Made by a program: the position numbers and the translations under genes
Part shown: positions 49,988-59,081 of the stretch, one piece after another
How positions within the stretch are numbered: position 1 is the first letter of the stretch
Layout: every line of letters starts with the position of its first letter
Assembly: GCF_019704555.1 (NCBI RefSeq)
Contig: NZ_AP024745.1
Coordinates: 2,786,001-2,850,000 of the forward strand
Direction of reading: 5' to 3'
DNA: 64,000 nt
Source: Actinoplanes sp. L3-i22
Lineage (GTDB): Bacteria; Actinomycetota; Actinomycetes; Mycobacteriales; Micromonosporaceae
The notes under the pieces: model-generated
Seen by the model: only the letters and a program-made list of their open reading frames with translations
What the model was told of the DNA's origin: nothing
The model's database searches: none

Positions 49988-50952
49988 GGCAGCAGCTTGC
50001 CCAGGTCCGGAGCGCTGCTGAAGATGCCGTCCTGGGTGCCGAGGTCGGCGACCTTCTGCACGGACGCCTTGTTGATCTCGATGGGCCACTTCGGCAGGAT
50101 CACGGCGGCGCGCGTCTTGTCGTCGATCTTCGTGTAGGTGGTCAGGATCTGCCGCACCTCGTCCGGGTGCCCGTCGGCGTACGTCAGCGACTCGTTGATC
50201 GCGTCGGTGAAGCGCTTGACCAGGTCGGGGTTGTCGGCGATCAGCTTCTGCGAGGTGAAGTACGCCGCGATGGTCAGCTTCGGGTCGATGTCCACGAAGG
50301 TCGAGGCGATCTCCGTGCCACCGGCCGCCTTGATCGCGGAGAGCTGCGGCTCGACGACCCACGCGGAGTCGATGTCGCCCTTCTCCAGCGCGGCCTGCAT
50401 GTTCGGGAACGGCATCTCGACGAAGTTGACCTTCTTGTCGTCGCCGCCGGCCAGGCGCACCGAGTTGCGGGTCGCGGTGTCACCGATGTTCTTCAGGGTG
50501 TTGACCGAGACCTTCTTGCCGACCAGGTCCTTGGCGGTCTTGATCGGGCTGCCGGCCTTGACCACGAGCGCGCCGAAGTCCTTCTTCTGCTCGCCGGTCG
50601 TCGAGACGCCGGCCGCGATCGCCTTGATCGGCACGTTCTTGGTCTGCGCGATCATCAGCGAGGTCAGGTTGGAGAACCCGAACTGGAACTGGTTGCTGAC
50701 CACGCCGGGCACGATCGCCGCGCCGCCCTGACCGGCTTCGAGCTTGAGCTCGATGTTCCGGGTCTTGAAGAAGCCCTTCGACTGGCCCAGGTAGATCGGG
50801 GCGACGTCGATGATCGGGATGACACCGACCGTGACGTTGTCCACCCCGCCGGACGAGGTGCCGGAGCCGCCTGAGTCCTTATCCGAGCCGCAGGCCGCGA
50901 CCGTGCTGGCAACCATCGCCAGCGCCAGGCCTGCGATCAAACGCCGCCGCAT
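49984..50952 (-). CDS. ABC importer substrate-binding lipoprotein, NMT1/SsuA type
   Basis: 322 residues, RBS GGAGGA. Lipoprotein signal with lipobox STVAAC (Cys21), then a Gly/Ser linker. The type II binding fold follows: TVGVIPIIDVAPIYLGQSKG, GGAAIVPGVVSNQFQFGFSN, DLVGKKVSVNTLKNIGDTAT, EMPFPNMQAALEKGDIDSAW. These match NMT1/THI5-like and SsuA proteins that bind sulfonates, pyrimidines, aromatic or carboxylic acids. An IclR-type regulator is divergent, suggesting an organic acid ligand (inference). First gene of the operon. Confidence 0.92.
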   Translation of the reverse strand: MRRRLIAGLALAMVASTVAACGSDKDSGGSGTSSGGVDNVTVGVIPIIDVAPIYLGQSKGFFKTRNIELKLEAGQGGAAIVPGVVSNQFQFGFSNLTSLMIAQTKNVPIKAIAAGVSTTGEQKKDFGALVVKAGSPIKTAKDLVGKKVSVNTLKNIGDTATRNSVRLAGGDDKKVNFVEMPFPNMQAALEKGDIDSAWVVEPQLSAIKAAGGTEIASTFVDIDPKLTIAAYFTSQKLIADNPDLVKRFTDAINESLTYADGHPDEVRQILTTYTKIDDKTRAAVILPKWPIEINKASVQKVADLGTQDGIFSSAPDLGKLLP

Positions 50953-50991
50953 ATCTATTCCTCCGTAAATCTGTGCGCATAACGAACGGAA

Positions 50992-51006
50992 GTTCTCAGA
51001 GAGAAC
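50992..51006. promoter_or_regulatory. palindromic operator between ABC operon and IclR gene
   Basis: GTTCTC-AGA-GAGAAC is a perfect 15-bp inverted repeat centred between the divergent starts (40 bp from the binding-protein start, 48 bp from the IclR start). A possible -10, TAAGAT, for iclR follows at 51009-51014. It is the natural binding site for the IclR-type regulator. Confidence 0.7.
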
Positions 51007-51053
51007 GCTAAGATGTGGCTCGTGTCACGTCAACGATTTAGATCGATCATCCG

Positions 51054-51842
51054 ATGACGCGGGAACCGTACTACGTTCAGTCGCTGGAGCGAGGACTGGC
51101 GGTGATCCGTGCATTTGACGCGGAACACCGCGAACTGACCCTCAGCGACGTCGCCCGGCAGTGCGGTCTGACCCGTGCCGCGGCCCGCCGGTTCCTGCTC
51201 ACGCTGACCGATCTCGGCTACGTCCGGAGCGACGGCCGGCTGTTCTCGCTGACCCCCCGGGTGCTGGAGCTGGGGTATGCGTTCCTCGGCGGCCTGACCC
51301 TGCCCGAGGTGGCCGAACCGCACATGGAACGCCTGGTCGCCGAGGTGCGCGAATCGTGCTCGCTGTCCGTTCTCGACGGTGCCGACATCGTCTACGTGAG
51401 CCGGGTGCCGACCAGCCGGATCATGCGCGTGGCGATCAACGTGGGGACCCGGTTCCCGGCGTACGCGACGTCGATGGGCCGGGTGCTGCTGGCCGCGCTG
51501 CCGGCCGCGGAACTGGACGCATACCTGGAGCGGGCCAAGCTGGAGCCGCTCACCGACCGGACCATCTGCGCGCCCGAGCCGCTGCGGGCCGAGTTGCGGC
51601 GGGTCCGGGCGGACGGGCACTCGATCGTCGACCAGGAGCTGGAGGAGGGGTTGCGGGCGATCGCCGCGCCGATCCGGGACCGGTCCGGGGCGGCGGCCGG
51701 CGCGCTGAACATCTCCGTGCACGCGGCCCGGGCGACCGTCGACACGATCCGGGAACGCCTGCTCCCGCCGCTGCTGACCGCGGTCGCGGCGATCGAGGCG
51801 GACCTGCGGATCGCGGCGCCGCGACGTCCCGGGCAGCCGTGA
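51054..51842 (+). CDS. IclR family transcriptional regulator (PcaR/PobR subgroup)
   Basis: 262 residues. The HTH (about 6-70) has YVQSLERGLAVIRAFDAEHR and LSDVARQCGLTRAAARRFLL, then the family phrase DLGYVRSDGRLFSLTPRVLELGYAF. The GAF-like effector domain (about 80-250) has SVLDGADIVYVSRVP, VGTRFPAYATSMGRVLLAAL and DQELEEGLRAIAAPI. This subgroup controls protocatechuate/4-hydroxybenzoate-type genes. Here it likely regulates the divergent ABC importer and perhaps the OFA transporter downstream. Confidence 0.94.
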   Translation: MTREPYYVQSLERGLAVIRAFDAEHRELTLSDVARQCGLTRAAARRFLLTLTDLGYVRSDGRLFSLTPRVLELGYAFLGGLTLPEVAEPHMERLVAEVRESCSLSVLDGADIVYVSRVPTSRIMRVAINVGTRFPAYATSMGRVLLAALPAAELDAYLERAKLEPLTDRTICAPEPLRAELRRVRADGHSIVDQELEEGLRAIAAPIRDRSGAAAGALNISVHAARATVDTIRERLLPPLLTAVAAIEADLRIAAPRRPGQP

Positions 51843-51854
51843 GAGAGCGCTCTC
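51843..51854. promoter_or_regulatory. GAGAGCGCTCTC palindrome after the IclR gene
   Basis: A perfect 12-bp palindrome starting directly after the IclR stop and 148 bp before the OFA transporter start. Identical to the site at 38167. It could be a LacI-type operator for the transporter or simply a weak hairpin. Confidence 0.4.
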
Positions 51855-52001
51855 GACGGGAGATATTCACAGGTGTGGTTTTCGCCACTCACGTCCGTAC
51901 CGTGGACCGATTTTGATCTGTTTCTTGAAGTTTGACGCGTGGATAGTTGCACTGCGGATCGAAACCGTTCGATGATGAGCGCCTGAGGGGAGGCGTCAAA
52001 A

Positions 52002-53399
52002 ATGTCCCTGTTATCCGCGCTCGATCACAAACACACCGTGGCACCCGAAGGTTACAGCCGGTGGCTGATCCCGCCGGCCGCGCTCGCCGTGCACCTCTGC
52101 ATCGGCCAGGTGTACGCGACAAGCGTCTACAAGAACTCGTTCATCGCCCACTTCGACAGCAGCCAGACGTCGATCGGCATCATCTTCAGCATCGCGATCG
52201 TGATGCTCGGCCTGTCCGCCGCCGTCGGCGGCACCTGGGTGGAGCGGAACGGGCCGCGCAAGGCGATGTTCGTCTCCGCCTGCTTCTGGGCGGCCGGCTT
52301 CCTGGTCAGCGCGCTCGGCATCGGCACCGGCCAGCTGTGGCTGGTCTATCTGGGGTACGGCGTGCTCGGCGGCATCGGCCTCGGCATCGGCTACATCTCG
52401 CCGGTCTCCACGCTGATCAAATGGTTCCCGGACCGGCCCGGCCTGGCCACCGGCCTGGCGATCATGGGCTTCGGCGGCGGCGCGCTGATCGCCAGCCCGG
52501 CCTCCCGGCAACTGCTGTCCTACTACGACGCCGACTACGACCCGAGCGTGTCGACGTCGGTCGCCGACGGTCACGCCCTGGTGCTGCTCTTCCTCACGCT
52601 GGGTATCGGCTACTTCCTGATCATGATGTTCGGGGTCGCCAACATCCGGGTGCCCGCGCCCGGCTGGCGCCCCGCGGGCTGGGACCCCAGCACGGTCAAG
52701 GCGAAGTCGCTGGTCACCACGGCCAGCGTGTCCGCCGGGAACGCGATCAAGAGCCGCTCGTTCTGGCTGCTCTGGATCGTGCTGTTCTGCAACGTGACGG
52801 CCGGCATCGGCATCCTCGAACAGGCCAGCCCGATGATCCAGGACTTCTTCCGGGAGGACGGCGTCTCCGCGGTCGCGGTCGCCGCCGCCGGTGGCTTCGT
52901 CGGCGTGCTGTCGCTGTTCAACATGGCCGGCCGGTTCGCCTGGTCGTCGACGTCCGACCTGATCGGCCGCAAGCCCATCTACATGGTGTACCTCGGCGTC
53001 GGCATGGTGCTGTATCTCCTGCTGGCCACCGTCGGCGACTCGTCGATCCCGCTGTTCGTCCTGCTGGCCGGCGTGATCCTGTCGTTCTACGGCGGCGGGT
53101 TCGCCACGGTCCCGGCCTACCTGCGGGACCTGTTCGGGACGTACCAGGTCGGCGCCATCCACGGCCGCCTGCTCACCGCCTGGTCCGCCGCCGGCGTCGC
53201 CGGGCCGCTGATCGTCAACGGCTTCCTGGACGCCCAGGGCAAACCCGGCACCCTGACGTCGTCGGCCTACCAGCCGGCCCTGCTCACCATGGTCGGCGTC
53301 CTGGCCGTCGGGTTCATCGCCAACCTGCTGATCCGCCCGGTCGCGCCCGTCCTGCACGAGCCGGCCGCACCCGTCGCCGAGAAGGAGGTGGCGGCATGA
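52002..53399 (+). CDS. OFA (oxalate/formate antiporter) family MFS transporter
   Basis: 465 residues, RBS GAGGGGAGG, 12 membrane helices. OFA landmarks: GQVYATSVYKNSF in helix 1, the A-loop VGGTWVERNGPRKAMFV, GGIGLGIGYISPVSTLIKWFPDRPGLATG (helices 4-5, split here over the conserved segment) and FNMAGRFAWSSTSDLIGRK. OFA members exchange small carboxylates (oxalate, formate, lactate, pyruvate). The C-terminal tail is acidic (PVAEKEVAA). Overlaps the small-subunit gene by ATGA. No oxalate or formate catabolic gene is in the window. Confidence 0.94.
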   Translation: MSLLSALDHKHTVAPEGYSRWLIPPAALAVHLCIGQVYATSVYKNSFIAHFDSSQTSIGIIFSIAIVMLGLSAAVGGTWVERNGPRKAMFVSACFWAAGFLVSALGIGTGQLWLVYLGYGVLGGIGLGIGYISPVSTLIKWFPDRPGLATGLAIMGFGGGALIASPASRQLLSYYDADYDPSVSTSVADGHALVLLFLTLGIGYFLIMMFGVANIRVPAPGWRPAGWDPSTVKAKSLVTTASVSAGNAIKSRSFWLLWIVLFCNVTAGIGILEQASPMIQDFFREDGVSAVAVAAAGGFVGVLSLFNMAGRFAWSSTSDLIGRKPIYMVYLGVGMVLYLLLATVGDSSIPLFVLLAGVILSFYGGGFATVPAYLRDLFGTYQVGAIHGRLLTAWSAAGVAGPLIVNGFLDAQGKPGTLTSSAYQPALLTMVGVLAVGFIANLLIRPVAPVLHEPAAPVAEKEVAA

Positions 53400-53491
53400 G
53401 CGTCCGCCTGGCCGTGTCCTGGCTCCTGGTAGCCGTCCTCCTGGGCTACGGCATCATCCAAACCGTGATCACCGCCGCCAAGCTCTTCTGA
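53396..53491 (+). CDS. MFS transporter small subunit (31 residues)
   Basis: 31 residues in one membrane helix with a short basic head: MSVRLAVSWLLVAVLLGYGI then IQTVITAAKLF. Start fixed by ATGA overlap with the OFA transporter. Tiny genes of this form follow OFA-family transporters in many bacteria and are annotated as small subunits; direct evidence for their role is scarce. An RBS (GAAGGAGG) lies inside the transporter's 3' end. Confidence 0.85.
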   Translation: MSVRLAVSWLLVAVLLGYGIIQTVITAAKLF

Positions 53492-53498
53492 CCTGGAA

Positions 53499-53538
53499 GT
53501 TTGCGTACCCTGCAAGCTAACGTGCAGGGTACGCAAAC
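53499..53538. terminator. 16-bp inverted repeat, probable bidirectional terminator
   Basis: GTTTGCGTACCCTGCA (53499-53514) and TGCAGGGTACGCAAAC (53523-53538) are perfectly complementary around an 8-nt loop. It lies between the stops of the convergent small-subunit gene (53491) and the 53550 gene. There is no long T-tract on either side, but the position suggests termination for both strands. Confidence 0.7.
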
Positions 53539-53549
53539 ATCGTGTGCCG

Positions 53550-53828
53550 CTAGACTTCGGCGGCCTGATCGTCGGTGATCGCCGGATCCTCGCCCGGGAG
53601 CGCCGACGGTGCTTGACCGCGCAGCAGAGTCCCGGCTGAGCCGATCATGCCGAGCCAGATGGCGGCCGGAAACAGGGCACCCGCCCTGAGCACGGAGACC
53701 CGTCCTTTGTCGTCGAGGTTCGGGGCGGCGCCGGTTCGTGCGCAGAATCTCAACCAGACACCGAGCGCCACGACGGGTGCGTAGACGGTCGCCACCACAA
53801 CCGTGAGGGCCAGCGCAGCCAAAGCCAT
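53550..53828 (-). CDS. small two-helix membrane protein, unknown function
   Basis: 92 residues from ATG 53828 (GGAAGGG upstream; the frame continues 21 codons further without support). Helices at about 2-25 (LAALALTVVVATVYAPVVAL) and about 47-68 (GALFPAAIWLGMIGSAG), with the loop FCARTGAAPNLDDKGRVS and an acidic C-terminal tail (EDPAITDDQAAEV). I do not recognise a family. It stands alone, with an inverted repeat at its 3' end. Confidence 0.72.
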   Translation of the reverse strand: MALAALALTVVVATVYAPVVALGVWLRFCARTGAAPNLDDKGRVSVLRAGALFPAAIWLGMIGSAGTLLRGQAPSALPGEDPAITDDQAAEV

Positions 53829-54041
53829 ATGACATTCCCTTCCGTCTCGTCGTCGGCGTTGTGCCGGCGAGCCCCGTGACTGACCTGGCAAATGGCAGAG
53901 TGCTGCCTTGCCTGGACTCGTCGCGGTGACGATGGCAATGCGATGTGCTCGGCTAGCTCATGTGCGGGCTCCCCTGAAGCTGTGAACACAGTGGACTGGC
54001 GTGGCCGATGCTATCCGGCCGATAGATGCGCGGCCAAGGCT

Positions 54042-54062
54042 CCGGCGGGAGTGACCCGCCGG
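54042..54062 (-). terminator. hairpin terminator after GH38 gene
   Basis: CCGGCGGG (54042-54049) and CCCGCCGG (54055-54062) form an 8-bp stem with a 5-nt loop, 11 bp past the alpha-mannosidase stop. A second short repeat, CTATC-CGGCC-GATAG (54011-54025), lies just beyond. Confidence 0.6.
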
Positions 54063-54073
54063 GCCCTGGCGTT

Positions 54074-57043
54074 TCAGCGGGTGAGGCGGAGGGTTCGGAC
54101 TTCGAAGGGGGTCAGGTGGAGGGGGATTGCGGAATCGGTCAGCGGGAGGGGCTCGCCCTCGGGGTGCTCCAGCAAGGTGGCCGGGTGGGCCCCGGTGAAC
54201 TCGGTGTGTAGGTGGAGGGTGCCGGTGGCGCGGCGGCCCTGGGACTCGTAGAGGCGGACGATCACGTCGCCGGAGTGGTCGTCGGCGAGCTTGATCGACG
54301 AGATCAGGAGGCCCTCGCCGGTGAGGGAGACCAGCGGGTCGAAGCCGTGGGCGCCCCGGACCACCCGCGGGGGGAGGTTCAGGGCCAGGCCGGCCTCGGT
54401 GGCCTCGGCTACCGAAGCGCCGATGACCAGGCCGTAGGAGCACGTCTGCCGGCCCTGGTCGGTCTCCGGGTCGGGGAAGCGCGGGGCGCGGAGCAGGGAC
54501 AGGCGGACCGTGGTGGTGACTCCGGCGGACGGGTCCGAGTCGCGGGTGACGTCGTAGCCGTAGGTCGAGTCGGTGATCAGGGCGGCGCCGAAGCCGGGCT
54601 CCTCGACCAGCACGAAACGGTGCATGGACGCCTCGAACTTGGCCGCTTCCCAGCTGGTGTTCGTGTGGGTGACGCGCTTCTGGTAGCCGAACTGGGTCTC
54701 GGCGGCGACGTGCTCCGCCCGTACGTCGAAGGGGAATTTGACCTTGAGGAATTTCTCCGTCTCGTGCCAGTCGGTCTCCTGGTCGATGCGGAGCACGCGG
54801 CTGCCGGGGGCGAGGGTGAGCGTCTGGGTGATCCGGGACTTGCCGAACGCGCGCACGATCGTGACCGAATTGTCCGTGCGGGTCAGGGATTCGACGGCGC
54901 GGAGATCGGTGACGCGGTTGCGGTAGAAGCGGTCGACGTCCCAGGCGTCCCACATGTTCGGGAAGTCCTGGTGGAGTTGGAGGAGGTTCCCCTCCTGACC
55001 GGAAGCGATCACATCCCGGCCGGTCGCCAGGTCGATCGCCGAGGTGATCAGGCCCTCGTCGGAGATCGTCACCGACACGAGGTCATTCGATAGGATATTT
55101 CCGGAAAAAGGGGCAGTATCCACAACGGCCGCCACGCCGGCCCCTAGAGCCGCCACGCCGTCCCGCGCGAACGGCGCCGGGTTCAGCGTGATCTCCAAGG
55201 CGCCGGCGCCGGCGAGCGCGGAGCAGGCGGCGTCGATCAAGGCCGAAGCCGCGGAGCAGATCTCGGCGTACGCCGCCACCGCCTCCCGATGCACCCAGGC
55301 GATCGACGTCCCCGGCAGGATGTCGTGGAACTGATGCAGCAGCACCTGCTGCCACAGCCGGTCGATCTCCTCGTACGGATACGGCACCCCGGCCCGCACC
55401 GCCGCGGTCGCCGCCCACAACTCCGCCTCGATGAGCAGGTGCTCGCTGCGCCGGTTCCCCTGCTTTGTCCGATGTTGACTGGTCAGCGTCGCCCGGTGCA
55501 GTTCGAGGTAGAGCTCGCCGACCCACACCGGCGGGTGCGGCATCTCGGCGCGCGCCTTGTCGAAGAAGTCGTTCGGGTGCTCCCATTCGACCGTCGGGCT
55601 GCCCTCGAGGTTCCGCAGTCGCGCGGCCCGCCCGGTCATCTCCCGGGTGGTGCCGCCACCGCCGTCGCCCCAGCCGACCGGCGCGAGCGAGTGCGACGCG
55701 ACCCGGCTCTCCCGGAACTGGTTGGTGGCCTTGGCCAGCTCGGCGCCGGAGAGCTGCGAGTTGTAGGTGTCCATCGGCGGGAAGTGGGTGAAGATCCGCG
55801 ACCCGTCGATGCCCTCCCAGAGGAACGTGTGGTGCGGAAACTTGTTCACCTGGTTCCAGGAGATCTTCTGCGTGAAGAACCACTGGAACCCGGCCCGCCG
55901 GATCAGCTGGGGCAGCGCGGGGGAGTAGCCGAAGCTGTCCGGCAGCCACACCCCCTGGCTCTCCACGCCGAACTCCTCGCGGAAGAAGCGCTGTCCGTAA
56001 GTGAACTGCCGGACCAGCGCCTCCCCGGTCGGCATGACCGTGTCGCTCTCCACCCACATGCCGCCGAGCGGGATGAAACGCCCGTCCTTGACCGCCTTGC
56101 GGACGCGCTCCCAGACCTCGGGGCGGTGCTCCTTGAGCCAGGCGTACTGCTGGGCGCTGGACATCCCGTACCGGAAATCGGGGTCGATCTCCATCAACTC
56201 GGTCATGCCGGCGGCCGTCCGGGCCACCTTGCGGATCGTCTCCCGGACCGGCCAGAGCCAGGCCGAGTCGATGTGCGCGTGACCGATCGCGGACACGTGG
56301 TGGGCGCTGTGCTCGGCCGGCGCGGCGAGGACGTCCACGAGAGCTGAGCGGGCGTCAGCGGCGGTGCCGGAAATGTCCTGCAGATCCAGCGCGTCCAGGG
56401 CGTCGTCGAGAGCCTGCAGGATCCGCATCCGCCGCGGCGCCGTGGCCGGGAGCACGGCCTGCAGCTCCAGCAGCACCTCGATGTCCAGCGCCAGCTCGTA
56501 GACCGGCTCGTCGAAGAGCGCGAGATCCATCCGGCGGGTCGTGTACAGCGGCCGCGTCGACGACGTCTGGATGTCGCCTTCCTGGGTCGGCAGGAAGGGG
56601 TGGTAGTCGAGGAGCACCGGGTTCGCGGCGGCTTCCAGATAAAGGTCGATATCGTCAGAAGTGACGGGAATCCACTGGTTGCGCGGATTGATCGACTTCA
56701 CCGGCGTGCCGTCGGGCCGGTAGACCAGCGCCTCGCACTGGAACCCGGGCATGTTGACGTCGAACCCGAGGTCGACCACGACCTCCGCACGCCGTCCCTG
56801 CCACTCTGGCGGCACCGAACCGCGCAGCCGGAACCAGGTGGTGTTCCACGCCGGCCCCCACGGCGTGCCGACGGCATAGGGGGCGAACTCCAGGCCCAAG
56901 CCCTCGGCCACCGGGATCGGTTCACCGGGAAGAGCATGGAAAGACACTTCCAGAGGTACGGCGTCGGTGTGGATCGCCGGCCGGACACGCTCGGTCAGGA
57001 CGCGGGTCGCGCGCCCGACGGTGAGCGGGATGTCGTCGTGCAT
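54074..57043 (-). CDS. alpha-mannosidase, glycoside hydrolase family 38
   Basis: 989 residues, RBS AAGGAAG. An N-terminal beta domain (1-240) is followed by the GH38 catalytic domain with zinc ligands in ISAIGHAHIDSAWLWP and the nucleophile Asp in MWVESDTVMPTGEALVRQ; GVWLPDSFGYSPALPQLIRR and FTQKISWNQVNKFPHHTFLW are further family blocks. Alpha-mannosidase middle and C-terminal beta domains complete it. There is no signal peptide, so it acts on imported mannosides in the cytoplasm. Last gene of the sugar operon, 2 bp after the GH5-like gene. Confidence 0.95.
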   Translation of the reverse strand: MHDDIPLTVGRATRVLTERVRPAIHTDAVPLEVSFHALPGEPIPVAEGLGLEFAPYAVGTPWGPAWNTTWFRLRGSVPPEWQGRRAEVVVDLGFDVNMPGFQCEALVYRPDGTPVKSINPRNQWIPVTSDDIDLYLEAAANPVLLDYHPFLPTQEGDIQTSSTRPLYTTRRMDLALFDEPVYELALDIEVLLELQAVLPATAPRRMRILQALDDALDALDLQDISGTAADARSALVDVLAAPAEHSAHHVSAIGHAHIDSAWLWPVRETIRKVARTAAGMTELMEIDPDFRYGMSSAQQYAWLKEHRPEVWERVRKAVKDGRFIPLGGMWVESDTVMPTGEALVRQFTYGQRFFREEFGVESQGVWLPDSFGYSPALPQLIRRAGFQWFFTQKISWNQVNKFPHHTFLWEGIDGSRIFTHFPPMDTYNSQLSGAELAKATNQFRESRVASHSLAPVGWGDGGGGTTREMTGRAARLRNLEGSPTVEWEHPNDFFDKARAEMPHPPVWVGELYLELHRATLTSQHRTKQGNRRSEHLLIEAELWAATAAVRAGVPYPYEEIDRLWQQVLLHQFHDILPGTSIAWVHREAVAAYAEICSAASALIDAACSALAGAGALEITLNPAPFARDGVAALGAGVAAVVDTAPFSGNILSNDLVSVTISDEGLITSAIDLATGRDVIASGQEGNLLQLHQDFPNMWDAWDVDRFYRNRVTDLRAVESLTRTDNSVTIVRAFGKSRITQTLTLAPGSRVLRIDQETDWHETEKFLKVKFPFDVRAEHVAAETQFGYQKRVTHTNTSWEAAKFEASMHRFVLVEEPGFGAALITDSTYGYDVTRDSDPSAGVTTTVRLSLLRAPRFPDPETDQGRQTCSYGLVIGASVAEATEAGLALNLPPRVVRGAHGFDPLVSLTGEGLLISSIKLADDHSGDVIVRLYESQGRRATGTLHLHTEFTGAHPATLLEHPEGEPLPLTDSAIPLHLTPFEVRTLRLTR

Positions 57044-57045
57044 GG

Positions 57046-58275
57046 TCAGTGCCCTTCCTTGAGGACGGTGATGCCGCGCGCGGCGAGCAGGGCGGAGTCA
57101 CCGATCGTGGACCTGCGGACGATCTGCGGGCCGGGGCCGTCGCCGGCCAGTTCGAGCCAGGTCCGGTAGAACCCGCGGGTGGGGCCGGCGGCGGCCCGGT
57201 AGCCGGGCACCGTGTCATCCAGGACGAGGGCGACCGGCTGCTGTTCCGGCACCGGCTTCCGCAGATCGGCGATCGTCTCGGCGAACCGGATCCCGGTCGG
57301 CTTGACCCTGCCGGAGCTGGTGATCAGGCCCAGGTCGTACTCCAGCTCGGGGAAGTCGAGCAGGTCCCGGGAGACGTCGTGGGAGCACCACCAGGTGATG
57401 CCGGACAGTTCGGGGATGCGGGCGACGTGGCGCAGGGTGGCCTCCAGGAAGTCCGCGGCATCCGGCTCGCTGACCACATTCGTCGGTGCGCCGACCTCCT
57501 GCAACCACACCGGGCGCGCCGGGTCGGAGTGCCAGGCGGCGGCGAGGCGGCACAGGTACTCGGCGTGCCGGACCGAGCCGGCGCCGAGACCGCCGTACGC
57601 CTGCGCCGCCCCGTTGAACACCCAGGAGTGCACGACCGTCTGGTCGCCGTGCGCGACCGCGTGCGCGGGGCCGAACGGCTGGGTGTCGTCGTACCAGGCG
57701 GCGTCGTACATGGCGTGGGTGACCAGCGTCGACGGCCGGACCTCGGCCCGCACCGCGTCGGTCAGCCGGGCCAGCCACACCCCGGCGCCCTCCTCGGTGA
57801 CCGGGTGCGGGAACGGGTGCGGCGCCGCGGCGAACTGGTTGACCTCGTTGCCCAGGGTCACGCCGAGCAGGTTCGGCCGGTCGGCGACCGCGGCGGCGAG
57901 CGCCCGCAGGTAGTCGGCGGTCGAAGCGAGCACGTCCGGGTCGGTGAACATGTTCCGGCGGTGCCAGCTGGACAGCCAGGCCGGCACGAAGTCGAAGCTG
58001 GACAGGTGACCCTGTAGCCCGTCGACGTTGACGTCCAGGCCACGGTCGGCGGCGAGGTCCACGACGGTGACCACGTCGGCCAGCGCGCGCGGGCGGATCA
58101 GGCCCCGGTTCGGCTGGACGTGCGGCCAGAGCGGCATCAGCCGGATGTGGTCGACGCCGAGCGCGGCGATCGCCTCGAGATCCCGGCGGACCGCGGCCGG
58201 GTCGAAGTCCAGCCAGGAGTGGAACCAGCCGGCCGACGGGGTGTAGTTGACGCCGAAACGCATCGGGTGGGTCAT
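57046..58275 (-). CDS. GH5-like (beta)8 glycosidase
   Basis: 409 residues, cytoplasmic. TIM-barrel clan GH-A features: RFGVNYTPSAGWFHSWLDFD at strand 1, HIRLMPLWPHVQPN at strand 2, acid/base Glu144 in GVTLGNEVNQF, nucleophile Glu260 in VWLQEVGAPT, and GITWWCSHDVSRDLLDFPEL. It recurs next to GH38 and sugar ABC genes in actinobacteria. Probably cleaves a beta-mannoside or related glycan end; exact specificity is unknown. Start at 58275 is set by the ATGA overlap with the permease. A start four codons later (58263) is also possible. Confidence 0.85.
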   Translation of the reverse strand: MTHPMRFGVNYTPSAGWFHSWLDFDPAAVRRDLEAIAALGVDHIRLMPLWPHVQPNRGLIRPRALADVVTVVDLAADRGLDVNVDGLQGHLSSFDFVPAWLSSWHRRNMFTDPDVLASTADYLRALAAAVADRPNLLGVTLGNEVNQFAAAPHPFPHPVTEEGAGVWLARLTDAVRAEVRPSTLVTHAMYDAAWYDDTQPFGPAHAVAHGDQTVVHSWVFNGAAQAYGGLGAGSVRHAEYLCRLAAAWHSDPARPVWLQEVGAPTNVVSEPDAADFLEATLRHVARIPELSGITWWCSHDVSRDLLDFPELEYDLGLITSSGRVKPTGIRFAETIADLRKPVPEQQPVALVLDDTVPGYRAAAGPTRGFYRTWLELAGDGPGPQIVRRSTIGDSALLAARGITVLKEGH

Positions 58276-59081
58276 CCTTTCACGCCGCCTTCTTCGACAC
58301 CTTTGAAGAAGTAGCGTTGTAGTGCGCTGAACAGGATCGCGATCGGGATGAAGGCGATCATCGTGCCGGCCGCGATCAGGCGCTGGTCCTGGGTGAACGT
58401 GCCGGACAGGTACTGCAGGCCGACCGTCAGCGTGTACTTCTCCGGTGAGGTCAGCACGATCAGCGGCCAGAGGAAGTCGTCCCAGGCCGCGATGAACGCG
58501 AAGATCGCGACGACCGCCAGGGTGCCGCGGACGGCCGGGAGCGAGACGCGCAGCAGCCGTTGCGGGACGGTCGCGCCGTCGACGATCGCGGCCTCGTCGA
58601 GCTCCCGCGGCAGGGCCCGGAACGCGTTGTACATCAGCAGCACGTTCAGCGCGGCGACCATGCCGGGCAGGGCGACCCCGACCAGGGTGTCGGCCAGGCC
58701 GAAGTCGCGGACCGTGACGTACTGCGAGACGATCGTGACCTCGCCGGGCAGGACCAGCGTGGACAGGAACAGCCCGAGGACCAGGCCGCGGCCGCGGAAG
58801 CGCAGGCGGGCGATCGCGTACCCGGCGGTGGTGGCGAACAGGATGTTGCCGCCGACCGTCAGCGCCGCCACCACCAGCGAGTTGCCGATGTAGCGCCAGA
58901 CCGGGATGGCGTCGGCCACCTTCGCGTAGTTGTTCAGCGTCGGCTGGTGCGGGACGAAGCTGGGCGTGGTGGTGTAGATGTCCTCGCCGGCGCCCTTGAG
59001 CGAGGTGGACAGCTCCCACAGGAACGGGCCGACGGTGATCGCCAGGACCAGGATCAGCAGCAGATAGCGCAGCGTCTTCAT
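58272..59081 (-). CDS. carbohydrate ABC permease, MalG type
   Basis: 269 residues, six helices. EAA loop DEAAIVDGATVPQRLLRVSLPAVR, preceded by LMYNAFRALPRELDEAA; N-terminal GPFLWELSTSLKGAGEDIY as in CUT1 permeases. Overlaps the MalF-type gene (ATGA) upstream and the GH5 gene downstream. It forms the membrane channel with the MalF-type partner. No ATPase is encoded in the operon; actinobacterial CUT1 systems commonly share a multi-task MsiK ATPase. Confidence 0.95.
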   Translation of the reverse strand: MKTLRYLLLILVLAITVGPFLWELSTSLKGAGEDIYTTTPSFVPHQPTLNNYAKVADAIPVWRYIGNSLVVAALTVGGNILFATTAGYAIARLRFRGRGLVLGLFLSTLVLPGEVTIVSQYVTVRDFGLADTLVGVALPGMVAALNVLLMYNAFRALPRELDEAAIVDGATVPQRLLRVSLPAVRGTLAVVAIFAFIAAWDDFLWPLIVLTSPEKYTLTVGLQYLSGTFTQDQRLIAAGTMIAFIPIAILFSALQRYFFKGVEEGGVKG

